From: an uncultured Eubacterium sp.
Lineage (GTDB): Bacteria; Bacillota; Clostridia; Lachnospirales; Lachnospiraceae
NCBI GenBank assembly: GCA_910585745.1
Contig: CAJUFM010000023.1
Span: 1 to 41,217 of the forward strand
DNA: 41,217 nt
Direction of reading: 5' to 3'
The notes under the pieces were generated by a model, which worked only from the letters and a program-made list of their open reading frames with translations, had not been told where the DNA came from and did not search any database. Shown here piece after piece: positions 7,616 through 13,560 of the stretch. Position numbers and translations under genes: made by a program. Every line of letters starts with the position of its first letter. The first letter of the stretch is position 1.

Positions 7616-7859
7616 TTTCGATAATCTCAACAAGTCTCCATCTCTTGTCCTTGGACAATGGTCTTGTCTCCATAACCTTTACTCTGTCACCAATGTTACA
7701 TTCATTCTGCTCGTCATGAGCTTTTAATTTATAAGTTCTTTTTACGATTTTTCCATAAAGCGGATGTTTTACGTTGTCTACTACAGCTACAACGATGGTC
7801 TTATCCATTTTATTGCTTACAACTTTACCTGTACGAGTTTTTCTAAGATTTCTTTCCAC
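7605..7859 (-). CDS. rpsQ: 30S ribosomal protein S17
   Basis: Primary-binding small-subunit protein of the 5' domain, OB fold. The 84 residues show RKTRTGKVVSNKMDKTIVVA, then HPLYGKIVKRTYKLKAHDE, and the tail ETRPLSKDKRWRLVEIIEKA. Translation starts at GTG after AGGAGG. It lies 20 nt after rpmC. The last codons and the stop form half of a perfect 8-bp hairpin with the following gap. Confidence 0.97.
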   Translation of the reverse strand: MERNLRKTRTGKVVSNKMDKTIVVAVVDNVKHPLYGKIVKRTYKLKAHDEQNECNIGDRVKVMETRPLSKDKRWRLVEIIEKAK

Positions 7860-7879
7860 AACAAAATCCTCCTTTCCAT

Positions 7880-8089
7880 TTAGTTAGCTGCCTTCTGCTC
7901 AAATGACATCGCTGTCTGAATACGAGCAATATTGCGTCTAACTTCTTTGATTCTGCTTGTATTGTCAAGTTGGTTTGTTGCGTTCTGGAATCTCAAATTG
8001 AAAAGTTCCTTCTTAGCAGCTACTAACTCGTCATTTAATTCAGCAAGTGATTTATCTTTCAAATTATTCATGAACTCTTTACTCTTCAC
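7880..8089 (-). CDS. rpmC: 50S ribosomal protein L29
   Basis: Small helical-hairpin protein near the tunnel exit, beside L23, where it helps dock chaperones and signal recognition particle. The family core is clear: LAELNDELVAAKKELFNLRF, QNATNQLDNTSRIKEVRRNI and ARIQT. The start is placed at the GTG at 8089 (69 residues), because AGGAGG lies nine nt upstream. An in-frame GTG at 8098 directly abuts that site and is unlikely. With this start the gene overlaps rplP by 11 nt, which suggests coupling. Confidence 0.95.
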   Translation of the reverse strand: MKSKEFMNNLKDKSLAELNDELVAAKKELFNLRFQNATNQLDNTSRIKEVRRNIARIQTAMSFEQKAAN

Positions 8090-8516
8090 TGCCCGCACCT
8101 CCTTCTAAGTCTGCGCGTGAAACGATCTTACATTTTACCGGCAATTTGTGTGTTGCAAGACGAAGCGCTTCTCTTGCCACTTCTTCTGGCACACCGGCAA
8201 TCTCAAACATTACACGTCCTGGCTTAACTACAGCTACCCAGTATTCCAGAGCACCTTTACCTTTACCCATTCGAGTCTCGGCAGGAGTCTTTGTAACCGG
8301 CTTGTCAGGGAAAATCTTGATCCAGACTTTACCGCCACGCTTGATATAACGGGTCATGGCAACACGGGCTGCCTCTATCTGATTGGACTTGATCCAGGCC
8401 GGCTCTGTAGCAACGATACCAAATTCACCATATGTGATCTTGTTGCCGCGAAGCGCCTTGCCCTTCATAGAACCACGAAATTGTTTACGACGTTTTACTC
8501 TCTTAGGCATTAACAT
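8079..8516 (-). CDS. rplP: 50S ribosomal protein L16
   Basis: Organises the A-site region of the large subunit and helps aminoacyl-tRNA accommodation. The 145 residues show PKRVKRRKQFRGSMKGKALR, then GEFGIVATEPAWIKSNQIEA, IKIFPDKPVTKTPAETRMG and the loop segment GKGKGALEYWVAVVKPGRVM. The start MLMPKRV overlaps the rpsC stop by one base (TAATG); a second ATG two codons later is possible. The order rpsC-rplP-rpmC is standard. Confidence 0.97.
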   Translation of the reverse strand: MLMPKRVKRRKQFRGSMKGKALRGNKITYGEFGIVATEPAWIKSNQIEAARVAMTRYIKRGGKVWIKIFPDKPVTKTPAETRMGKGKGALEYWVAVVKPGRVMFEIAGVPEEVAREALRLATHKLPVKCKIVSRADLEGGAGSEE

Positions 8517-9196
8517 TATTTATCGCTCCCTTCCTTTGCACTAGCCTTGGCTGGTTTTTCACCTTTGGTTGGAAGTACTTCTCCATGATAGATCCATGCT
8601 TTTACACCGATCTTACCATAAGTTGTGTTTGCTTCTGCAAATCCATAATCAATGTCTGCACGAAGTGTCTGAAGCGGAATATTTCCTTCACTGTAGAACT
8701 CAGTACGAGCCATATCAGCACCGCCAAGACGTCCGGAACATGCTGTTTTGATACCCTGTGCTCCCGCTTTCATTGCTCTTCCCATGCAGGACTTCATCGC
8801 ACGACGGAAGGAAATACGGTTTTCCAGCTGTGCTGCGATATTCTCAGCCACCAGCTGTGCATCACTGTCTGGTCTCTTTACTTCTTTGATATCCACAAGG
8901 ATCTTCTTATCGGAGAACTTAGCCAGTTCCACTTTCAGCTTCTCAATCTCAGATCCGCCTTTTCCGATTACTACACCTGGCTTTGCTGTATAAACGATAA
9001 CTTTCACCCGCTCGCTTGTTCTCTCAATCTCGATCTTGGAAATTCCTGCGTGATACAGTTTTTTCTTCAGGAACTCACGAATTTTATAATCTTCCACAAG
9101 ACTGTCAGCAAAATCTTCCGGCTCTGCGAACCATCTGGATTCCCAGTCTTTAATAACGCCGACTCTTAAACCATGAGGATTAACTTTTTGTCCCAT
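8516..9196 (-). CDS. rpsC: 30S ribosomal protein S3
   Basis: Forms part of the mRNA entry tunnel with S4 and S5. The 226 residues contain the N-terminal MGQKVNPHGLRVGVIKDWES, the KH-domain GxxG loop in KPGVVIGKGGSEIEKL, and the C-terminal domain segment GRLGGADMARTEFYSEGNIP. A short basic tail rich in Lys and Ala ends the protein. The start at 9196 has AGGAG at good spacing; nine in-frame codons upstream are not family sequence. It is 16 nt after rplV. Confidence 0.97.
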   Translation of the reverse strand: MGQKVNPHGLRVGVIKDWESRWFAEPEDFADSLVEDYKIREFLKKKLYHAGISKIEIERTSERVKVIVYTAKPGVVIGKGGSEIEKLKVELAKFSDKKILVDIKEVKRPDSDAQLVAENIAAQLENRISFRRAMKSCMGRAMKAGAQGIKTACSGRLGGADMARTEFYSEGNIPLQTLRADIDYGFAEANTTYGKIGVKAWIYHGEVLPTKGEKPAKASAKEGSDK

Positions 9197-9212
9197 TGTT
9201 ACTCTCCTTTCA

Positions 9213-9599
9213 CTATCTCTCATTCAAGACTACTGTAATATGACACATTCTCTTTTCGATTCTGTAAGCCATACCACGAGCTCTTGGTCGAATTCTCTTC
9301 ATTGTCGTTGCTTTGTTGGCAAAGCACTCTTCTACATAGAGAGTTTCCGGATTCATTCCATTATTGTTCTCAGCATTTGCAATTGCAGATTTCAAAAGCT
9401 TCTCAATTACAGCTGATGCATATCTTGGGTTGTATGCTAAAATACCAAGTGCTGTCTGTACATCCTTGCCACGGATCGCATCCAGTACAAATCCTGCTTT
9501 CTGAGCAGACATTCTGGCATATGACAGCTTAGCAGATGGTCTTGTATCTTTATTCTGGTTTCTTTCTTTCTTAATCTGTGATCTATGTCCTTTAGCCAC
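9213..9599 (-). CDS. rplV: 50S ribosomal protein L22
   Basis: Its long beta-hairpin lines the nascent-peptide tunnel, where changes in the hairpin can give macrolide resistance. The 128 residues include SYARMSAQKAGFVLDAIRGK, then ALGILAYNPRYASAVIEKLL, and the hairpin and tail RIRPRARGMAYRIEKRMCHI. The N-terminus is slightly extended with a basic segment. Translation starts at GTG eight nt after GGAGG. An 88-nt gap with two hairpins separates it from rpsS. Confidence 0.97.
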   Translation of the reverse strand: MAKGHRSQIKKERNQNKDTRPSAKLSYARMSAQKAGFVLDAIRGKDVQTALGILAYNPRYASAVIEKLLKSAIANAENNNGMNPETLYVEECFANKATTMKRIRPRARGMAYRIEKRMCHITVVLNER

Positions 9600-9641
9600 G
9601 GATGAAACCTCCTTTCAAAATTGAAAACAATATATGCTGCC

Positions 9642-9684
9642 GAAAGTTTCGCAGAAACTTTCCAAGAATTTTGAAAAAATTCTT
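9642..9684. repeat. Two perfect 9-bp hairpins in the rpsS-rplV gap
   Basis: GAAAGTTTC/GAAACTTTC (9642-9650 with 9654-9662, three-base loop) and AAGAATTTT/AAAATTCTT (9664-9672 with 9676-9684, three-base loop) stand back to back. On the transcript the second comes immediately after the rpsS stop. No T-run follows the pair, so simple termination is unlikely. Confidence 0.65.
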
Positions 9685-9687
9685 TTT

Positions 9688-9963
9688 TTAGCGGCCTTTT
9701 TTCTCGTCTTTACCATGTCCGCGATAGGTTCTGGTAGCAACAAACTCACCGAGCTTGTGACCTACCATATCCTCTGTGATATATACAGGAACATGTTTTC
9801 TACCGTCATGTACTGCGATGGTATGACTTACCATGCTAGGAAAGATAGTAGAACGACGTGACCAGGTTTTTATTACTTGTTTATCGCCAGATTCGTTCAT
9901 GGCATCAATCTTTTTCAAAAGATGCGCATCAGCGAATGGTCCTTTTTTTAATGAACGAGCCAA
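9688..9963 (-). CDS. rpsS: 30S ribosomal protein S19
   Basis: Small-subunit head protein that forms intersubunit bridges with the large subunit. The 91 residues show MARSLKKGPFADAHLLKKID, then WSRRSTIFPSMVSHTIAVHD, and GHKLGEFVATRTYRGH. The start codon is TTG at 9963, eight nt after a strong AGGAGG. A nearby ATG is in another frame. It is the only TTG start assigned among the ribosomal genes here. Unusually long gaps with hairpins lie on both sides. Confidence 0.96.
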   Translation of the reverse strand: MARSLKKGPFADAHLLKKIDAMNESGDKQVIKTWSRRSTIFPSMVSHTIAVHDGRKHVPVYITEDMVGHKLGEFVATRTYRGHGKDEKKGR

Positions 9964-10049
9964 TTCATTTACCTCCTTTTATTGAGAAAACCATAGGTCA
10001 GGGGTAAGCCAGATGGCTGTACCCATGACGTTATAATAACCAGATAATT

Positions 10050-10130
10050 ATTTAGCAAGGGCTGAAGCCTTATTTTGCTAAGGCTGGAGCGCTTGCCCCG
10101 CCTACTTGCTAAATCATCTTATTTAGCAAG
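10050..10130. repeat. Palindromic element with three copies of ATTTAGCAAG
   Basis: The decamer ATTTAGCAAG occurs at 10050-10059 and 10121-10130, and its inverse CTTGCTAAAT at 10105-10114. The pair 10105-10114/10121-10130 forms a perfect 10-bp hairpin with a 6-nt loop, and one arm is the last codons and stop of rplB. The pair 10050-10059/10105-10114 encloses another stem, AGCCTTA/TAAGGCT. The gap therefore looks like a small palindromic unit that duplicated the end of rplB. Confidence 0.65.
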
Positions 10131-10964
10131 CGCTTTCCCGTCCCTTCTACGGATAATCATCTTATTCGACTGCTTATTTTTCTTTCTTGTCTTAAGACCA
10201 AGTGCAGGCTTGCCCCAAGGTGTACATGGACCTGGACGTCCGATACCGGTCTTACCTTCTCCACCACCGTGTGGATGGTCATTCGGGTTCATAACAGATC
10301 CACGAACCGTCGGGCGGATACCCATATGACGTTTACGACCTGCTTTACCGATATTGATCAGGTTATGCTCAGCATTTCCCACCTGTCCGATTGTTGCGCG
10401 GCATACGATGGGCACCATTCTCATCTCGCCGGAAGGCATACGAAGTGTCGCATATTTTCCTTCCTTTGCCATAAGCTGTGCGCTGTTTCCTGCGGAACGA
10501 ACAAACTGTCCGCCATGTCCCGGATAAAGCTCAATGTTGTGTACCAGTGTACCAACCGGAATATCTTTCAGCTCCATGCAGTTTCCAACTCTCGCCTCAG
10601 CGGTCTCACCATTCATTACCTGCTGTCCGACTTTCAGTCCTGCCGGTGCAAGAATGTATGCCTTTTCACCGTCTGCATAGCAGATCAGGGCAATGTTTGC
10701 CGTACGGTTCGGATCGTACTCAATGCTCTTTACTGTTGCCGGAATTCCGTCTTTATTTCTCTTAAAATCAATAATTCTATATTTTCTTCTAGAACCGCCT
10801 CCACGGTGTCTCACCGTGATCTTTCCCTGGGCATTGCGTCCTGCATTTTTCTTCAGGGACACAGTAAGGGATTTCTCAGGAACAGACTTTGTGATCTCCG
10901 CAAAATCAGAACCTGTCATCTGTCTTCTAGAAGGTGTATATGGGTTAAATGTCTTAATTCCCAT
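10119..10964 (-). CDS. rplB: 50S ribosomal protein L2
   Basis: Largest protein of the peptidyl-transferase region, required for subunit association. The 281 residues show MGIKTFNPYTPSRRQMTGSD, the RNA-binding core with GRNAQGKITVRHRGGGSRRK, and the C-terminal segment RPTVRGSVMNPNDHPHGGGE containing the conserved histidine. Translation starts at ATG, 52 nt after rplW. The last codons and stop form one arm of a perfect 10-bp hairpin. Confidence 0.98.
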   Translation of the reverse strand: MGIKTFNPYTPSRRQMTGSDFAEITKSVPEKSLTVSLKKNAGRNAQGKITVRHRGGGSRRKYRIIDFKRNKDGIPATVKSIEYDPNRTANIALICYADGEKAYILAPAGLKVGQQVMNGETAEARVGNCMELKDIPVGTLVHNIELYPGHGGQFVRSAGNSAQLMAKEGKYATLRMPSGEMRMVPIVCRATIGQVGNAEHNLINIGKAGRKRHMGIRPTVRGSVMNPNDHPHGGGEGKTGIGRPGPCTPWGKPALGLKTRKKNKQSNKMIIRRRDGKALAK

Positions 10965-11016
10965 GAGTTACACTCCTTTCAAAAATAACTTGCTTTGTAT
11001 CAACCTAATCTTTTAA

Positions 11017-11316
11017 TCAGAGACCTTCAAAAATCTCAATGTCAGCGCTGTCTTCTGTCAGCTGCACGATTGCTTTCTTTCTCTTAGCAGTCTTGCCTGT
11101 TGTCATTCCACGTCTGCGTTTTTTACCTTCGCAGTTCATGGTGTTTACCTTCTTTACTTTTGTTCCGGCAAACATTTTTTCAACGGCATCCTTGATCTGG
11201 GTTTTTGTCGCATCTGTGTGTACATAAAATGTATATTTTTTATATTCCATTCCCGCCATGGATTTCTCCGTAATAACCGGTTTGGAGATAATGTCATAAT
11301 ATTTCAGATCTGCCAT
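11017..11316 (-). CDS. rplW: 50S ribosomal protein L23
   Basis: Main docking site for trigger factor and signal recognition particle at the tunnel exit. The 99 residues show the family pattern YYDIISKPVITEKSMAGMEY, then KYTFYVHTDATKTQIKDAVE and FAGTKVKKVNTMNCEGKKRR. The ATG overlaps the rplD stop by one base (TAATG). Length and position between rplD and rplB are standard. Confidence 0.97.
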   Translation of the reverse strand: MADLKYYDIISKPVITEKSMAGMEYKKYTFYVHTDATKTQIKDAVEKMFAGTKVKKVNTMNCEGKKRRRGMTTGKTAKRKKAIVQLTEDSADIEIFEGL

Positions 11317-11936
11317 TATGCGTACACCTCCTCAATTGCTTTCACAGCATCCTTTGTAAGAATCACATTGTCATACTTCAGAATGTCGTATACGTTGATA
11401 GAGTTAGCATATACTCCTCTTGCCGTCGGAATATTGCGGACAGAAAGTGTTACATTTTTTGCTTCCTCGTCAACTACAAACAGTGCTTTTTTCATATCAA
11501 GGCCATTCAACAGTGTCTGCATTGTCTTTGTCTTAGGAGCGTCCAGTTCCATTCCGTCAACAACGATCAGTTTGTTCTCACTTACCTTTGATGATAATGC
11601 GGATTTCAGAGCTGTTACTTTTTCTTTCTTATTCATCTTAAATGAATAATCTCTCGGTGTAGGAGCAAATACAACTCCGCCGCCCTTCCACTGTGGAGCA
11701 CGGATCGAACCCTGTCTTGCATGTCCGGTTCCCTTCTGTCTCCACGGTTTTCTTCCTCCGCCGCGAACTTCAGAGCGAGTTTTCGCTTTCTGTGTTCCCT
11801 GACGTTTGTTAGCCAGCTGCAATACAACTGCCCTATGAACCAAATGTTCATTTACCGGTGCGGCAAAGATCGAATCATTCAATTCCATTTTTCCTGTTTC
11901 TTTGCCTTCCATATTGTAAACAGATACGCTTGCCAT
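11316..11936 (-). CDS. rplD: 50S ribosomal protein L4
   Basis: Lines the peptide tunnel opposite L22. In E. coli and Bacillus it also represses its own S10 operon by acting on the leader RNA. The 206 residues contain the extended tunnel loop (RSEVRGGGRKPWRQKGTGHA, RQGSIRAPQWKGGGVVF) and the C-terminal globular domain ending KYDNVILTKDAVKAIEEVY. The start at 11936 has GGAGG eight nt upstream, 24 nt after rplC. Confidence 0.97.
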   Translation of the reverse strand: MASVSVYNMEGKETGKMELNDSIFAAPVNEHLVHRAVVLQLANKRQGTQKAKTRSEVRGGGRKPWRQKGTGHARQGSIRAPQWKGGGVVFAPTPRDYSFKMNKKEKVTALKSALSSKVSENKLIVVDGMELDAPKTKTMQTLLNGLDMKKALFVVDEEAKNVTLSVRNIPTARGVYANSINVYDILKYDNVILTKDAVKAIEEVYA

Positions 11937-11960
11937 CTGTGTCGTCCTCCTTTCCGAAAG

Positions 11961-12590
11961 TTATGCCTTTACGGATTCTTTTATAATAACGGTTGATTTC
12001 TTTGGTCCCGGTACTGCTCCTTTAACCAGAAGAAGATTGTTCTCCACATCCACTCTCACGATCTCGAGATTCTGGATGGTAACTTTTACAGCACCCATCT
12101 GACCAGGCATTTTCTTGCCTTTGAATACTTTGCTTGGATCCGATGCAGAACCATTGGAACCAGCATGTCTATGAAATTTGGAGCCGTGACCCATCGGTCC
12201 TCTGGACTGGCCATGACGCTTGATCGCACCCTGGAATCCTTTACCTTTGCTTGTCGCTGTCACGTCGATCTTGTCACCGGCTTCAAAGATATCTGCTTTG
12301 ATTTCCTGTCCTAATTCAAACTCCTCTGCATTGTCAAACTTAAACTCTGTGAGAAACCTCTTGTTCTCTACGCCTGCTTTTGCAAAGTGTCCCTGTTTCG
12401 GCTTGTTGACAAGCTTCTCGCGGATGTCGCCAAACCCTACCTGCACTGCACTGTATCCGTCTGTCTCAACATTTTTGACCTGAGTCACGAAAACCGGACC
12501 AGCCTCAAGCACAGTAACCGGTGTCAATACACCGTCTTCGTTGAAAATCTGTGTCATTCCAACTTTTGTAGCTACGATAGCTTTCTTCAT
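11961..12590 (-). CDS. rplC: 50S ribosomal protein L3
   Basis: Early-binding protein whose long loop reaches the peptidyl-transferase centre. The 209 residues show MKKAIVATKVGMTQIFNEDG, then the loop KGKGFQGAIKRHGQSRGPMG, HGSKFHRHAGSNGSASDPSK and KKMPGQMGAVKVTIQNLEIV. AGGAGG precedes the ATG. It is separated from rpsJ by 273 nt, far more than usual, and that gap holds a plausible second promoter. Confidence 0.97.
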   Translation of the reverse strand: MKKAIVATKVGMTQIFNEDGVLTPVTVLEAGPVFVTQVKNVETDGYSAVQVGFGDIREKLVNKPKQGHFAKAGVENKRFLTEFKFDNAEEFELGQEIKADIFEAGDKIDVTATSKGKGFQGAIKRHGQSRGPMGHGSKFHRHAGSNGSASDPSKVFKGKKMPGQMGAVKVTIQNLEIVRVDVENNLLLVKGAVPGPKKSTVIIKESVKA

Positions 12591-12763
12591 TTTATTTACC
12601 TCCTAAATTTCTACAGCGGATTGCTTTCATATCCGTATCAGATCTTCTGATGCTGGGAAAGCGGAAAACAATCATCCTAGATGGTTACGCATGTTCTGAA
12701 CCGGAGAACCTTCGTAAACTTTTAGGACCAGGGGACTGTGTCTCTTCCCCCCTGTAAGGTTTC
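12591..12763 (-). promoter_or_regulatory. Possible leader RNA of rplC
   Basis: This is the stretch between the candidate internal promoter and rplC. It includes a G-run facing a C-run (GGGGGG at about 12747-12752 and CCCC at about 12730-12733) that could pair. I see no gene in it. A leader controlled by a ribosomal protein is possible but unproven. Confidence 0.3.
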
Positions 12764-12791
12764 TTTATAAAATAATGAACAGTATGTTCAA
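12764..12791 (-). promoter_or_regulatory. Candidate internal promoter before rplC
   Basis: On the minus strand TTGAAC (12786-12791) and TATAAA (12764-12769) are separated by 16 nt, a good sigma-A match. It would let rplC and the rest of the operon be transcribed without rpsJ. Confidence 0.45.
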
Positions 12792-12814
12792 AATTTACTT
12801 TGAATAGCTCTACA

Positions 12815-12863
12815 CAAGTTTGCGAATGCAAATCTTGCTATGAATCGAGTTCGCTCGATTCAT
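12815..12863. repeat. Two hairpins immediately after rpsJ
   Basis: ATGAATCGAG/CTCGATTCAT (12840-12849 with 12854-12863) is a perfect 10-bp stem with a four-base loop that begins at the base after the rpsJ stop. A second stem pairs CAAGTTTGC (12815-12823) with GCAAA-T-CTTG (12828-12837), with one bulged base. Neither is followed by a T-run on the transcript. Confidence 0.65.
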
Positions 12864-13178
12864 TTATTTCATTTTTATATCAATTGCAACCCCAGCAGGC
12901 ATCTCCAAACGGGATAATGCATCTACTGTCTTCTGTGATGGCTTAAGCACATCGATCAGTCTCTTGTGAGTTCTCTGCTCAAACTGCTCTCTGGAGTCTT
13001 TGTACTTGTGTACCGCACGAAGAATCGTGATAACCTCTTTCTTAGTAGGAAGTGGTACTGGACCGCTTACCTTTGCTCCTGTTTTCTTTACTGTCTCAAT
13101 CAGCTTTGCAGCCGCGAAATCGATCAACTGATGATCGTATGCTTTTAAAATGATTCTCATTGTCTGTTGACTTGCCAT
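12864..13178 (-). CDS. rpsJ: 30S ribosomal protein S10
   Basis: Small-subunit head protein; in many bacteria it also acts as NusE in antitermination complexes. The 104 residues show IILKAYDHQLIDFAAAKLIE, then GPVPLPTKKEVITILRAVHK, and RTHKRLIDVLKPSQKTVDAL. The start MASQQTMRI has AAGGAGG eleven nt upstream. The ATG six codons later is the start used in most species but has no site here. It is the first gene of the S10 operon. Confidence 0.97.
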   Translation of the reverse strand: MASQQTMRIILKAYDHQLIDFAAAKLIETVKKTGAKVSGPVPLPTKKEVITILRAVHKYKDSREQFEQRTHKRLIDVLKPSQKTVDALSRLEMPAGVAIDIKMK

Positions 13179-13491
13179 AAAAAAAGCCGCCTCCTTTTCG
13201 TACTTGAATAATAATGTTAGTACGACAAGTGGTGACTGTACACTCATCCGTGTGTGTCATGCCGGTTCACACAAAATTCCGCCTTTTCAGCGGAAATCCG
13301 CCCTTTCGGGCAGTTGATACACACGTTTATCTGCTCTTAGACAGAAACTATGGTTCGTACAGTGACTTGCCGTCAGGTTTACCGACTGCTGAAATATGTA
13401 TTCTGCAGTCTCTTGACATTCGCTCCACGGAAAACCCATCACCGAGATGGCAACCTCACGCTTCTTCGCTATCAATGTCACAGCAATGGCT
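13179..13491 (-). promoter_or_regulatory. Structured leader of the S10 operon
   Basis: About 300 nt separate the promoter from rpsJ. An outer stem CGTGTGT/ACACACG (13319-13325 with 13249-13255) encloses two hairpins: GCCC-GAAA-GGGC (13300-13311) and TTCCGC/GCGGAA (13277-13282 with 13290-13295). Closer to the promoter, GACTGC pairs with GCAGTC (13405-13410 with 13384-13389). The S10 leader of Bacillus and E. coli mediates feedback by L4, so the same role is likely, but I could not align it to a known family. A GTG-started frame at 13287-13481 (64 codons) crosses the leader and is probably not a gene. Confidence 0.6.
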
Positions 13492-13520
13492 ATTATACAC
13501 TACATTTCCAGTAAATGCAA
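13492..13520 (-). promoter_or_regulatory. S10 operon promoter
   Basis: On the minus strand a perfect TATAAT (13492-13497) lies 17 nt after TTGCAT (13515-13520). The -10 box is the best in this region, and it lies just after the end of the upstream gene, whose own terminator I could not see. Transcription should start near 13485. Confidence 0.7.
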
Positions 13521-13560
13521 GCATTTTGTGCAAAAAACTTTGTACGAACCATGTCCGACG

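Noticed and set aside
10269..10988. Long frame of 239 codons opposite rplB
   Set aside because: Antisense shadow of a secure ribosomal protein gene.
12777..12791. GAACA-TAC-TGTTC dyad resembling a Gram-positive LexA box
   Set aside because: The spacing between GAAC and GTTC is five rather than four bases and the locus has no SOS link. It overlaps the candidate -35 box instead.
13287..13481. GTG-started frame of 64 codons in the S10 leader
   Set aside because: No ribosome binding site and it follows the promoter within the structured leader; apparent conservation is likely at RNA level.
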